Assembly (NCBI RefSeq): GCF_000185905.1
Contig: NC_014923.1
Span: 2,007,501 to 2,071,500 of the forward strand
DNA: 64,000 bases
From: Mesorhizobium ciceri biovar biserrulae WSM1271
GTDB taxonomy: Bacteria > Pseudomonadota > Alphaproteobacteria > Rhizobiales > Rhizobiaceae
Direction: 5' to 3'
The notes under the pieces were generated by a model, which saw nothing but the letters and a program-made list of their open reading frames with translations, did no database searches and was not told where the DNA came from. The translations under genes and the position numbers were made by a program. Every line of letters starts with the position of its first letter. Position 1 is the first letter of the stretch. This document shows, in pieces, positions 1-9,495 of this stretch.

Positions 1-626
1 TCATGCATGACCACGATCTTGTCAGCCATGGTCATGGCCTCGATCTGGTCGTGCGTGACGTAGACTGTCGTGGTCTTGAGGCGCTGGTGCAGTTCCTTGA
101 TCTCGGCGCGCATCTGCACCCTGAGTTTGGCGTCGAGATTGGACAGCGGTTCGTCGAAGAGAAAGACCGCCGGATCACGCACGATCGCGCGGCCCATGGC
201 GACGCGCTGGCGCTGGCCGCCGGAAAGCTGCCGAGGATAGCGCGCCAGCAACGGCACCAGCCCAAGGATTTCGGCCGCGCGGTGCACGCCTGCATCGCTC
301 TCCGGCTTGGAAACTCCTTTGAGCATCAGCGAGAACGCCATGTTCTCGGCAACGGTCATGTGTGGGTAGAGCGCATAGTTCTGGAAGACCATGGCGACGT
401 CGCGCTCCTTGGGCGCAACGTTGTTGACGACACGTTCGCCAATCGCGATCTGGCCGCGTGAAATCTTTTCCAGGCCGGCGATCATTCTGAGAAGGGTTGA
501 TTTTCCGCAGCCCGATGGCCCGACCAGTGTGACGAACTCGCCGTCCTCGATGTTCACGCTGACCCCGTGCAGGATCTCGACAGCGCCGAATGATTTGTAG
601 ACTTCGCCAATTGCGACAGACGCCAT
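1..626 (-). CDS. Sugar-type ABC transporter ATP-binding protein (MalK/UgpC family), 3' end outside window
   Basis: This is the ATPase of an importer for sugars or related solutes and acts at the inner face of the cytoplasmic membrane. About 208 N-terminal residues are visible, starting [14 protein letters not shown]. They hold Walker A (GPSGCGKST), the Q-loop ([13 protein letters not shown]), the signature [14 protein letters not shown], Walker B ([15 protein letters not shown]) and the switch histidine (VTHDQ). [12 protein letters not shown] is typical of MalK/UgpC proteins; the C-terminal regulatory domain lies beyond position 1. The ATG at 624-626 is the natural start. No permease or binding protein is visible, so the substrate cannot be named. 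A LacI-type palindrome lies about 100 bp upstream. Confidence 0.93.
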   Translation of the reverse strand, partial: MASVAIGEVYKSFGAVEILHGVSVNIEDGEFVTLVGPSGCGKSTLLRMIAGLEKISRGQIAIGERVVNNVAPKERDVAMVFQNYALYPHMTVAENMAFSLMLKGVSKPESDAGVHRAAEILGLVPLLARYPRQLSGGQRQRVAMGRAIVRDPAVFLFDEPLSNLDAKLRVQMRAEIKELHQRLKTTTVYVTHDQIEAMTMADKIVVMH

Positions 627-721
627 CGATCCTCCCAACAAATTCCTGCGACGTCGTCGAAGGAACAACGCTTCCGCTAGCGACAGCCCTGGCTCCTCCC
701 AGGCTCACGCTAGGCCGAAAC

Positions 722-733
722 GGTAGCGCTACC
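722..733. promoter_or_regulatory. LacI-family-type operator candidate
   Basis: GGTAGCGCTACC is a perfect 12-bp palindrome with the central CG typical of LacI-family operators. It lies 96 bp upstream of the sugar-type ABC ATPase gene, so a LacI-type sugar repressor is a reasonable but inferred reader. No LacI gene is in the window. Confidence 0.5.
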
Positions 734-810
734 AAACCGGGCTGTAAAGCGTTTAGGGGAAAGCCGAACCTTGGGAGGGTCCGCTTCGCGCCACACAATC
801 CTCCCAGCTG

Positions 811-981
811 CTCCTGCGTCCGCTTCTGCGCGATCAAGTCCGGCACCTGCGGTCGCAGCGTTCGCATTCATCACAGTTGCGCACGTCCTTGTAGGCTCGC
901 TCGACCGGCGGCGATAAGGCTGGCTTCCTGCCTGGCGCTCGCGAGGTTCGCTTCCTGGCGTACGACCGCCTGGGCGATGCG
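811..981 (-). pseudogene. Decayed duplicate of the 3' end of the fliJ-like gene
   Basis: This stretch matches the 3' part of the intact fliJ-like gene at 9496-9885, in the same orientation. One frame reads RIAQAVVRQEANLASARQEA, then a deletion of about 20 bp shifts the frame and the next reads VERAYKDVRNCDECE; a third frame gives DLIAQKRTQEQ. The intact gene has RIAQAVVRQEANLASAKQEA, VERAYKDVRNRDERE and DIIAQKQGEE in a single frame. The best-preserved 19-bp core is at 878-896. The remnant has no start codon and cannot make the protein. With the intact copy it brackets the autotransporter/two-component block as a direct repeat. Confidence 0.85.
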
Positions 982-997
982 ACAAGCGGATTGAATA

Positions 998-1016
998 GCC
1001 CCTTTTCGTAAGGGGC
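998..1016 (-). terminator. Hairpin terminator candidate downstream of the autotransporter gene
   Basis: GCCCCTT and AAGGGGC form a perfect 7-bp stem with a 5-nt loop, 30 nt past the autotransporter stop codon. The following T-run is weak (TATTC), so termination efficiency is uncertain. Confidence 0.5.
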
Positions 1017-1046
1017 AGTCATTCCGGAACGATCCTTCCCGCTTGA

Positions 1047-4000
1047 TTAGAATTCCACGTTGAGTTTTGCATTGAAGCCGTTCTGCTGGACGCCGGAGCC
1101 GAACTGACCCTGGTAGGCGACGCTGAGGGTCGCGGCATCGGTCAGGTTGAGATCGAGCCCCGCTTCGATGGCGGCACTGTCCTTGGCGATCGGCACGCCA
1201 GCGATCGTGAAGGCATCACCGGCAGAGAAGGCATGTGTGCTGGTCGGTATGACGTCGCCATAGGCATGGCGCCAGCCCAGCATGCCGCGCGCTGTGGCAT
1301 TGATGGCGCCGAGCGTGAAGCCGGCGGAGGCTCTGAGACCAAGCGTGGTGAAGGTGGCGTCGGTGGTCTGGCTTGCACTGGTCAATGCCGCCGCACCGCC
1401 CTTTTCCGTGAAGCCGTCCGTATGCAGGTTGACATAAGCGAGGTTGGCAAAAGGCTCGAAGGCCGCGACTGGCGTATCGATGCGATAGCCGAGTTCCCCG
1501 AACGCCTGGAAGGTGCCAGCGTTGTAGTCGCCGCTCAGGCTGTCGGCAAAGCCGGGCATGGCCACCGAGCGCGATGTCTTCATGTCATGCCACGTATAGG
1601 CAAGCCCGGAGCGGAAGGCGAGAGCGCCCCGCTGCGTGCCACCATAAAGGCCGAGATGATAATTGTCGCTCGAGCCTGACGAGGATCGGCCGTCGGCATC
1701 GAAGCTCGTGTGGCTGTAGCCAGTCATGATGCCAAGCCGCACATCCTCCACGACAAGGCCGTCGACGCCGGTAAGAAAGCCGCCGGTGGAGGTATCGAGG
1801 CCTGCGGCATTGCCGTCGCCGTCGAAGGTGCCCCATGACCCGAAAGCCGTGCCCCAGGCGGCAAAGCGATCGGTGGTGGCAGGCGCCAGCACCGGACCGC
1901 CTTCGCCATAGGCCAGCACCGGGATTGCCGGGATCCCTACCCCCTCGAAGGCCGCGCGCAGGCGATCATTGATGGCATTGCGGACAAAATGGCTGTCCTC
2001 GATCAGCGCCGATTTGGCGGACGCATGGATCTCGCCAGATAACGCATCGAAGGCTTCGCGTGCGGTTTCATCGTCCGGCAGGCCGGCGATTGCATCGTAG
2101 ATCGGGTTGCCCGGCCCGGCGCTTTCGGCGCCATTGGCGGTGGCACACTGGTTGCGGGTGCCGGCCACGTCGCAGAACGACACGTCATTGCGGGCAACGT
2201 CGAGATAGATATTACTGGCGTCATAGGCGAGTGCCAGGTCGACAAACGGGGCGTTCTGGTCGAACGCATCATAGGTGCCGGTCACGCCTTGATCCGCGCT
2301 CAGGATCGTGTAGCGGGTTCCGGCACTGTAGCCGCCCGGCGCCTTGAGCGCGAAGACGGTGCCACCCTGGATGGTGGCTTTGCCCGTCACGTCGATCAGG
2401 TCGGAATTGCCGGCCGGATTGATCTCGACTTCGTAGGTCGAGCCTATCTCCTGCGTGTAATCGCCTGACACATTCAGCGTGCCGATCGAATTGCCCGGCG
2501 TAATCGTGCCGCCATAAGCGATCGTGGTCGTACCCACCGTTCCCGAACCGCCGAGCGTGCCGCCGGCTGCAACCGCAATGGCGCCAGCAATGCTTGCCCC
2601 GGAATGGCTGCCGTCGTCGACAACGAGCTTGCCGCCGCCGATGGTGGTCAGACCGGTATAGGTGCTGACGCCGTTCAGCGTCAGCGTGCCGGCGCCGGTC
2701 TTGACGAGGCTCCCTCCGATGCCAGTGCTGCCATCCTGGATGACGCCGCCGATGGTGTCGTTCTTATCCAATCCGCCAAGCGTCAGCGACTTCGAGCCGA
2801 GAAAGACGAGACCATCGCCCGAAAGCGAGCCAATCGCGATACCGTCCGACGTCATTTCGGAGATGTCGACCTTTCCCCCCGTATCGTTGATGATCGCGGC
2901 CCCATCCGCCGTGTTAGCGCCATGGAAGCCAACGAAGCCGCCCTTGTTGGTGATGGCGGCGCTGCCGGCAGACGCGGTGTCGTAGAAGTCGAGCGTTCCT
3001 TGGATTGTAACGCCAATCGTGGCATTGGCGGCGCTCGAATTGCCGTTGAAGGACGTCCTGCTACCATTGCCGGTGATCGAAGCCGCACCGGCCGATGTTT
3101 CGTCGTTGAAGTTGATGCGGCTTTGGGTAGTGACGATCGTCGCCGTTCCCGCCGACGCACTGCCATCGAAGCGCATCGTTGCGTTTGTTTCCATGACGAT
3201 GTCGAGGCTCTCGGCGCTTGCATCATTGATGAAGCGGAGGTCACCGGCCTTGACATTCACCGGTCCGCTGCCCAGCGCGCCTGTCGTCGCCGCGGTGATG
3301 AATCCTGCCGAAACCGTCGTCCCACCGGCGTAGCTGTTGGCGCTCGAAAGCACCAGCCCGCCGGCCCCGGTCTTGGTGAGCGCGCCGGTCCCGGAGATGA
3401 CGCCGTTCGCCGTCAGGTCGGCATCGGTCTGGAACGTCCCACCGCCGGCATCCAGGGTGACGTTGCGCGCCGTCGCGAACGCCGCCGTGTTCCGCAGCGT
3501 GCCGCCATCGAATGTCAGGGCACCGCTTGCAGCGCCGAGATTGGCATCGGAAGAAACGGAAATAATCCCGCCTAGAAGCCGCGTGCCGCCCTGATAGCTG
3601 TTGCTGCCTTCCAGGACGAGCGTGCCGCCTTGCGTCTTGCTGACCCCGCCCGCGCCGGTAATCGTCGTCGCGATGGTGGCTGCCGTGCCGGCCAGCACGC
3701 GGATCTCGGCATTGCCATCGGCGCTGTCGGAACCATCTATCGCGAGCGTGCCGGAACCTTCCAGGCGGTAGCCGCTGTCGACGAATTGCAGGCCCTTGAA
3801 GCTTTGCGCTCCTTCGACGGCGATCGTGCCGCCGTCGAAGCCGCCCGGTTCGTTCTTGAACACCGCATGGTTTCCTGCCCAGGAGACGAGAGTATCGCCG
3901 CCCTGGTTCAGCCATTTTTCGTTCGTGGTGTTCCAGGTCCCGTCGCCGCCTTGCCAGTGCTGCAGCGTGTCGTCGCCGGCCGCTCCGATGAAGAGGTCGA

Positions 4001-6836
4001 CATTGCCGCCGCCCGCGTGGATCTCATAGGCGGCCGGATCGGAAAGCGGCGGCTTCGTGCCGATCTCCAGGCCGTTGTCGGTGAGGCTGCCGCCATAGGT
4101 CATCAGCCGGTAATAGCCGAGGCCCGCCGTGCCATCGGCCACGTCGCCGCTCTGCGCAAGATTGAGCGTACCGTCGAGCGTCAGATTGCCACTCACCCCG
4201 ATGCGGTCGCTTATCCCCGGAGAGTCGGTTGAACCGCCTGGATTGCCGAATTCGTAATCGAGAATCGACCCTGAAGAGAGGCCCAGATTTCCGGCAACCG
4301 TCAGCGTACCCACCGAATTGCCTGGCGCGATATGCCCGCCATCGGCAACCGTCGTCGTGCCCACCGTGCCCGAGCCACCGAGCGTGGCGCCGTCCTCGAC
4401 ATTGATCGTGCCACCGAGGAAGCCGGCACTGGCATGGTTCCCGACAAGAAGCGTGCCGCCTGCAACAGTGGTGGCACCGGTGAAGCTGGAACTGTCTGCA
4501 GCCAAAACGGTCGTGCCGCTTTCATGGAGGATGGTCCCCAAGCCGGTCAGGGAAGGGCTGAAAATCAGATCGGACCCATCGGGATTTCCCAGATGATTGA
4601 ACACAACCGTGCCTGTGCCAGCGCCAAAAGCTATCGATGCCGCATCAACCGTGCCGGCGGCCTTCGCCACTTCCCCACTTGCCGCACCGATGTTGAGCGT
4701 TCCGAATGATCCTGGCTGGGCCGCCAACCCAACGATAGCAGGACCCCCGGCAAGCGAAACCTGCCCGCCCTCCGACAGAGTCAGCGTGCCCTTGCCCAAG
4801 ACGCCAACGGCAATGATGGAGTCGCCTGTCCAAACCGACCCGGGGCCCGTAATATTCACAATTCCGGTGGCTTGAGCATCCCAACCAACAATGGCGTTGT
4901 TGCCGCTGGAAACCTGCCCGCCATTTTCAATGCTGAGCGATCCATTGCCAAAGAGACCAACTGCGATGGCATCAACGAGTGTCCAACCCGAATCATTTCC
5001 GGAAATCACCGCGGAGCCAGTGCTGCCCGCGCCATACGCCACAACTCCCGAATCGTTGAAAACCTGACCGCCATTCTCGACGATCAAGCTCCCTTTCCCT
5101 TTGGAATCCCCATTGGAATCCCCGACCCTAAGGACGTCGGCAGTCCAGGTGGCCGACCCTGAAACTCTTGCGGTTGCCCACTCGTCCGGATCAGTTCCGT
5201 CAGTAGCAATGATCCCGGTAAAAGAGGTGAGCTGTGTGTCGATGTCGAGCGTGCCCCCCATGACGCCCAGGTTGCCCGCGAGGTCGGAAGCGTCGCCTGA
5301 CAGCGTCAGCGTACCGGCGCCGGCCTTGCCGAAATGGCCGGGGCCGGTAATGGTCCCGGCATAGGTACCGTCGCTCGCCTGGTCGAAGACGACGGCGCCG
5401 GTGTTCACGCCTGAGAAGGTGAGATTGCCGCCGAAGCTGTTGGTGTCGCCGACCAAGGTGCCTTGATCGATGGTCCAGTCCTGCGCACCCGTGCCGGTCA
5501 GGGTCACGGTATTCGTCCCGGCCTTGTTAAAGCTCGTGAAGCCGACGAACTCGTCACTCGCGCCTACGGTGGCCGTATTCACGAGCTTCGAGACATCGAA
5601 GGCCGGCGTGGAAGGCAGCGTGTCATAATCCCCGAGCATCAATGAGCCGGTCGCGCCACTCTCCACCACGACATTGCCGGTGATAATCGAGCCGTTTCGC
5701 AGGGAAAGCGTGTTGGCGCCGCCGGTGAAGGTGATGGCGTTAGCCCGGCCAAAGAAAGAATCTCCCCCAGTAATCTCCCCAACGTTAAGCACCGCCAAAT
5801 TGGCCCCAACGATGCCGGTACCACCGTTTCCATTGCTGGGCGTCAGGGGAATATAGCCGGGGGCGCCGCCACTGCCGGTTCCGCCAGCAGGGCCGTTAGA
5901 GCCGCCGGCATGGCCACCGTTGCCCTCGCCGCCAATGATCACTCCGCTGTTAAAAACCGTCCCACCATTTCTGAGGTCGATCGCTGCACCGGCGGATGCA
6001 GAAACCCCGGCGCGGCCACCGGTAATGCGACCGTCGTTGACGATGCTGCCAGAATCTCCCATCACAATGGCTGTTCCGCCGGTGGCTAAAGCCCCGCCCG
6101 TGCCACCGAGGACATCGCCATGGTTGGTCAAGTCGCCGCCGGCGTTCAAAACAATGCCCGCACCACCACCACCGCCGAAATTGGCGCCAGGATTGCCACC
6201 GTTTCCGCCAGCAACGGTGGCCGAGCTTTCAACAGTGATGGCGCCGTTGTTCAGAAGCACCATGCCGGCGCCCCCGCCCCCGCCGCCGCCGCCGCCGCCG
6301 GCAAACGGGCCATTGCCATTGCCATCGCCGCCATCGCCGCCATGAACATCAGCCGTCACGGAAATTGCCGGGTTCACCTCTTCATTACGCACGCCATCGC
6401 CACCAGCGCCGCCGCCGCCATAGCCTCCGTCCAAAAAGCCGCCGCCATAGCCTCCATTGCCACCATTGAGGGGCGCGGAAATATCGCCAGCAATGATATT
6501 GCTGTAACCACCGCCGCCGCCGCCGCCACCACCACCGCCACCACCGGAGCCGCCGTTGTCACCATTTCCACCGTCTGGAATGGCCTGCGTGCCGGCCGCC
6601 CCACCGGTCCCTGCATCCGGACCGTTGCCCGCGACGCCGGCGTCACCTGCATCGCCACCATCGCCGCCGTTGCTGTCTACGTCACCATCACCGCCCCCGC
6701 CTCCGGTCGCACCATAAAGAGCCTGTGCATGCGCCGGCGCCGTCAGGATGACTGGCAGCAGCAACGACCCCGCGAGCGCCGTGGAGCACAAAAGTACAAG
6801 CGGGCGTATGAGCGAGCGACGATCGCGAATTGTCAT
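1047..6836 (-). CDS. Large autotransporter (type Va), Gly-rich passenger and C-terminal beta-barrel
   Basis: The predicted product has 1,929 residues. The chosen ATG (MTIRDRRSLIRPL) has a GGGGGGAA ribosome site and opens a classical signal peptide ending near APAHA-QA. The first 250 or so mature residues are extremely Gly/Asp/Asn-rich, including runs of 13 and about 11 glycines encoded by CCG/CCA-type repeats on the plus strand. The long passenger repeats beta-helix units such as GTLTLSG, GSLIVENGGQV and GSLSIENGGQV (autotransporter-associated beta-strand repeats). The last 280 or so residues form the autotransporter barrel and end in Phe (KLNVEF), as expected for BAM substrates. A pre-barrel segment holds a close Cys pair. 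An adhesin or surface role is inferred. The divergent kinase/regulator pair probably controls it. Confidence 0.9.
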   Translation of the reverse strand: MTIRDRRSLIRPLVLLCSTALAGSLLLPVILTAPAHAQALYGATGGGGGDGDVDSNGGDGGDAGDAGVAGNGPDAGTGGAAGTQAIPDGGNGDNGGSGGGGGGGGGGGGGYSNIIAGDISAPLNGGNGGYGGGFLDGGYGGGGAGGDGVRNEEVNPAISVTADVHGGDGGDGNGNGPFAGGGGGGGGGGAGMVLLNNGAITVESSATVAGGNGGNPGANFGGGGGAGIVLNAGGDLTNHGDVLGGTGGALATGGTAIVMGDSGSIVNDGRITGGRAGVSASAGAAIDLRNGGTVFNSGVIIGGEGNGGHAGGSNGPAGGTGSGGAPGYIPLTPSNGNGGTGIVGANLAVLNVGEITGGDSFFGRANAITFTGGANTLSLRNGSIITGNVVVESGATGSLMLGDYDTLPSTPAFDVSKLVNTATVGASDEFVGFTSFNKAGTNTVTLTGTGAQDWTIDQGTLVGDTNSFGGNLTFSGVNTGAVVFDQASDGTYAGTITGPGHFGKAGAGTLTLSGDASDLAGNLGVMGGTLDIDTQLTSFTGIIATDGTDPDEWATARVSGSATWTADVLRVGDSNGDSKGKGSLIVENGGQVFNDSGVVAYGAGSTGSAVISGNDSGWTLVDAIAVGLFGNGSLSIENGGQVSSGNNAIVGWDAQATGIVNITGPGSVWTGDSIIAVGVLGKGTLTLSEGGQVSLAGGPAIVGLAAQPGSFGTLNIGAASGEVAKAAGTVDAASIAFGAGTGTVVFNHLGNPDGSDLIFSPSLTGLGTILHESGTTVLAADSSSFTGATTVAGGTLLVGNHASAGFLGGTINVEDGATLGGSGTVGTTTVADGGHIAPGNSVGTLTVAGNLGLSSGSILDYEFGNPGGSTDSPGISDRIGVSGNLTLDGTLNLAQSGDVADGTAGLGYYRLMTYGGSLTDNGLEIGTKPPLSDPAAYEIHAGGGNVDLFIGAAGDDTLQHWQGGDGTWNTTNEKWLNQGGDTLVSWAGNHAVFKNEPGGFDGGTIAVEGAQSFKGLQFVDSGYRLEGSGTLAIDGSDSADGNAEIRVLAGTAATIATTITGAGGVSKTQGGTLVLEGSNSYQGGTRLLGGIISVSSDANLGAASGALTFDGGTLRNTAAFATARNVTLDAGGGTFQTDADLTANGVISGTGALTKTGAGGLVLSSANSYAGGTTVSAGFITAATTGALGSGPVNVKAGDLRFINDASAESLDIVMETNATMRFDGSASAGTATIVTTQSRINFNDETSAGAASITGNGSRTSFNGNSSAANATIGVTIQGTLDFYDTASAGSAAITNKGGFVGFHGANTADGAAIINDTGGKVDISEMTSDGIAIGSLSGDGLVFLGSKSLTLGGLDKNDTIGGVIQDGSTGIGGSLVKTGAGTLTLNGVSTYTGLTTIGGGKLVVDDGSHSGASIAGAIAVAAGGTLGGSGTVGTTTIAYGGTITPGNSIGTLNVSGDYTQEIGSTYEVEINPAGNSDLIDVTGKATIQGGTVFALKAPGGYSAGTRYTILSADQGVTGTYDAFDQNAPFVDLALAYDASNIYLDVARNDVSFCDVAGTRNQCATANGAESAGPGNPIYDAIAGLPDDETAREAFDALSGEIHASAKSALIEDSHFVRNAINDRLRAAFEGVGIPAIPVLAYGEGGPVLAPATTDRFAAWGTAFGSWGTFDGDGNAAGLDTSTGGFLTGVDGLVVEDVRLGIMTGYSHTSFDADGRSSSGSSDNYHLGLYGGTQRGALAFRSGLAYTWHDMKTSRSVAMPGFADSLSGDYNAGTFQAFGELGYRIDTPVAAFEPFANLAYVNLHTDGFTEKGGAAALTSASQTTDATFTTLGLRASAGFTLGAINATARGMLGWRHAYGDVIPTSTHAFSAGDAFTIAGVPIAKDSAAIEAGLDLNLTDAATLSVAYQGQFGSGVQQNGFNAKLNVEF

Positions 6837-7169
6837 GGAATTCCCCCCGTGTGCCGCAAGCAACGATTCCGCGGCCGGCCCGATCGCCGAGCGTCCCGCG
6901 AAAATCATCGCTTGCCGCTGCGTCGGGTCGCGTGCGTCCGCCACGCACATCGCCCGACTGCTTCCTCACAATCCGCCCGGCGAAACCACCAAGACGATCG
7001 CGGCCGATGATAAAACGTCCTCTCCCGACAATTCCACCGATCAATTCTATTGAATTCTGACCAATTCTTGCACGGGCGGATCGCGCTTGCCTCCCCGCAC
7101 AACTCCTGCGAGATTCAACATTTGGCGCATCGGGGGGTGTGGCAGGGGAACCCGTGCGAATACTCGACC
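6837..7169. promoter_or_regulatory. Divergent intergenic region between autotransporter and sensor kinase
   Basis: These 333 bp separate the start codons of the autotransporter (leftward) and the histidine kinase (rightward) and should hold both promoters. An AT-rich stretch around 7028-7070 stands out against GC-rich flanks. I see no further gene here. Confidence 0.55.
7030..7068. promoter_or_regulatory. AATTCT direct repeats, candidate OmpR-family response regulator sites
   Basis: AATTCT occurs at 7043-7048, 7053-7058 and 7063-7068, exactly one helical turn (10 bp) apart; AATTCC at 7030-7035 may be a fourth, degenerate unit. Direct repeats with 10-11 bp spacing are the usual binding pattern of OmpR/PhoB-family regulators, and such a regulator is encoded at 8615-9310. 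That this regulator binds here is inference. Confidence 0.5.
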
Positions 7170-8618
7170 ATGCTTGATCTGAAGACCGTTCTGGTTGTTA
7201 CGTTTGCAACCGCAAGCCTGCAGGCCGTCACCTGGTTGTTTGTGTGGCTGGCGTGGCGCCGCCTCTATGAGTTGAAGTTTCTTGCGGCCGGCTTCGTCGC
7301 TATCGCGGCGGGGGTGCTGCTGATTCTCCTGCGTGGGGAGCAGCCGGCGGCCTGGGCCATCGTGCTCCACAACACGATCATCAAGCTAGGCCTGGTGTTG
7401 CTGGCCGAGGGTCTGGCGCGCTTTCTGGGACAGCCACGCTATACCTGGATCAGCATTTCACTGCTGATTTTCCAAATTGTCGCATGGAGTGCCGCCCTCG
7501 CGATGGATCCGGGCGACATTGCTATACGCATTCACGCATCGACCTTCTTTACGGTCGTGATGATGTCGGTGATGTGTCTTGGGCTGATGCGGGACCGGAC
7601 GCAACCAACCCTCCTGCGCTGGATCACGATCGGTGTGCTTGCCGAGTATATCGCGGCTAGCGTTCTCCAGAGCATCATCGAATACCGGCTGCCGGTCGAT
7701 TTTCAAGGCGCCTCGGTTCTGGCCGACCGCAACGCTTGGTATCTGCTGCAGGGCGCGCTGTTCCTGATCGCCTTTTTCGGCTGCCTGCTGTTCATGGTCA
7801 GTTCGCGGCTGTCCTCTGCGCTGCTGGAGAAAAATATCGCCCTGTCGCGGGAGGTACGGGAACGACGACGGCTGGAAAGCCGGTTGAACGCGAGCCTGGC
7901 GGCCGAACGTGTGCTTCGCGACGAGCAGGCGGACTTCATGCGCGTCGTCAGCCACGAGTTTCGCACCCCGCTCGCCATCATCCGCAACGCGGCCGACATG
8001 ATCGGCCTTGTCGGCCACAAGTCGCCCGAAGCGACACGAGAACGGATTGCCGGCATTGGCGAGGCGCTCGATCGCCTGTTTTCCCTGATCGACCGCTTCA
8101 TGGCCAATGATCGCGACAGCGGGTTTCAGCCGGAGATGATACGCGTCGGTTTGCTTATTGCCGATGTGCGGCTGCATTTCGGGATGACCGGGCGCGGCGA
8201 GCGCCTGATCTTTACGGCGGATGACGACGCCGTTTCGCTTGTCGCCGATCCCGAGATGCTGGCGACCGTCCTGATCAACCTCATCGACAATGCGCTCAAA
8301 TATTCGTCGGAGGACCAGCCAGTGGATATCGATGTGCGCAGCGAAGGTCGAAGTGCGGTCATTCGGGTGCGTGACCGTGGCATCGGCATTCCACAGGCCG
8401 AGCTTCACAAGATCGGCAGGCGCTTTTTCCGGGCCTCCAATACGATGGCGGGAACCGGAACCGGTCTCGGCCTCTATTCTTCGCGCAAATTGCTGGCCTA
8501 TCACGGCGGCAAGCTGCAGTTGCTCGCCAACGACGACCAGGGCATTACGTCCATCGTCAGCCTGCCTCTGGCAGGCGAGGCAACGGATCGACTTTCGCCC
8601 GAGGAACTGACCGCATGA
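7170..8618 (+). CDS. Membrane sensor histidine kinase
   Basis: This 482-aa two-component sensor starts at MLDLKTVLVV. The N-terminal 225 or so residues contain about seven hydrophobic segments with short loops, so the signal is probably sensed in or at the membrane. A short coiled-coil linker (REVRERRRLESRL) follows. The HisKA phosphoacceptor is H262 in VVSHEFRTPLA; the ATPase domain has an N-box (LINLIDNALKYS), G1 (DRGIGIP) and G2 (GTGTGLGLY). An in-frame ATG at 7050 would add 40 residues before the first membrane span and looks less likely. The stop overlaps the response regulator start (ATGA). Its signal is unknown. Confidence 0.9.
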   Translation: MLDLKTVLVVTFATASLQAVTWLFVWLAWRRLYELKFLAAGFVAIAAGVLLILLRGEQPAAWAIVLHNTIIKLGLVLLAEGLARFLGQPRYTWISISLLIFQIVAWSAALAMDPGDIAIRIHASTFFTVVMMSVMCLGLMRDRTQPTLLRWITIGVLAEYIAASVLQSIIEYRLPVDFQGASVLADRNAWYLLQGALFLIAFFGCLLFMVSSRLSSALLEKNIALSREVRERRRLESRLNASLAAERVLRDEQADFMRVVSHEFRTPLAIIRNAADMIGLVGHKSPEATRERIAGIGEALDRLFSLIDRFMANDRDSGFQPEMIRVGLLIADVRLHFGMTGRGERLIFTADDDAVSLVADPEMLATVLINLIDNALKYSSEDQPVDIDVRSEGRSAVIRVRDRGIGIPQAELHKIGRRFFRASNTMAGTGTGLGLYSSRKLLAYHGGKLQLLANDDQGITSIVSLPLAGEATDRLSPEELTA

Positions 8619-9310
8619 CGCATATTCTGATCGTCGAGGACGAGCCCCGGCTGCGCAAGGATCTGGCGGATTTCCTGGAACTGACGGGCTTCACGGCCGA
8701 AGGCGTCGCCACGGCAGGGGAATTGCGCCAGACGCTGGCCAACGGCAGCTCGCCCGCTGTCATCATCCTCGATGTCGGGCTGCCCGATGGGAACGGGTTC
8801 GATCTGGCAACCGAAATCCGCAAATCACATGCCTGCGGCATCATCATGCTGACGGCACTCGGTGACAGCGACGACCGTATCCGTGGCTTTGAGAGCGGCG
8901 CCGACATCTACCTGGTCAAGCACAGCACGCTGCGCGAGATCGACGCCGCAATTCGCAGCCTGCTGCGACGGACGGGAGCCCCGCCCGACTCTGCCAACGG
9001 CAGCAGCGATCGGTGGGTGCTGGACGGCACGAACTGGATGCTGATCGCGCCCAATCACCGTTCGCTTAAACTGACGGCGGCCGAGTTCGCCTTCATGAAC
9101 GTGCTCTGCAACCGTAGCGGCGAAATCTGCCAGCGCGAGGATCTGGTGGAGCTTGTCGCCCGTCCCAGGTCGAACTTCGACAACAGGCATCTCGACGCAG
9201 TCGTCAGCCGGCTACGCCGCAAACTGGAGGAGCACATCAGCTTGCCCGCGCCGATCAAGGTCGTCTATGGCGTTGGCTACATCTTCACCGCAGCCGCCGC
9301 CGTGCAATGA
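8615..9310 (+). CDS. OmpR/PhoB-family response regulator
   Basis: This 231-aa regulator is translationally coupled to the sensor kinase through an ATGA overlap. The receiver domain has the acidic pair E8/D9, phosphoacceptor D53 (IILDVGLP), T80 and K102. Residues from about 130 on form a winged-helix Trans_reg_C domain (LTAAEFAFMNVLCNRSGEI, then LDAVVSRLRRKLEEH and VYGVGYIF). With the kinase it forms a complete phosphorelay. The likely target is the divergent autotransporter, given the repeats at 7043-7068 and the absence of any other obvious local target. Confidence 0.93.
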   Translation: MTHILIVEDEPRLRKDLADFLELTGFTAEGVATAGELRQTLANGSSPAVIILDVGLPDGNGFDLATEIRKSHACGIIMLTALGDSDDRIRGFESGADIYLVKHSTLREIDAAIRSLLRRTGAPPDSANGSSDRWVLDGTNWMLIAPNHRSLKLTAAEFAFMNVLCNRSGEICQREDLVELVARPRSNFDNRHLDAVVSRLRRKLEEHISLPAPIKVVYGVGYIFTAAAAVQ

Positions 9311-9495
9311 ACGTCTGCTCAACGGCTGCTTCCAGACCGAAGCATCGACTGGTCATGGCGCGGCAGGACCTCGATGTGCAGCCTGCAATGTCCGCTCTCA
9401 GGAAGCCACCATGCCCGCCCCTAAGACCGAGATTGCCGCCATTCGCAACCTGGTCAATGACGCTCACCGTTGGCCCATAGCGGAACACCCTCAGC
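9311..9495. other. Intergenic region between response regulator and fliJ-like gene
   Basis: The two genes converge here. I see no convincing terminator hairpin or further gene; this is the right-hand edge of the presumed inserted block. Confidence 0.4.

Noticed and set aside
834..1022. A small gene encoding VERAYKDVRN-type peptide
   Set aside because: It is one frame of the decayed fliJ-like 3' end; frameshifts and the lack of a matching N-terminus show it is a remnant.
2604..3575. 323-codon open frame antisense to the autotransporter
   Set aside because: Arises from the repeat-rich, stop-poor passenger sequence; composition is not protein-like.
6500..6560. CRISPR-like or microsatellite array from CCG repeats
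   Set aside because: The repeats are in-frame glycine codons of the autotransporter with no spacers.
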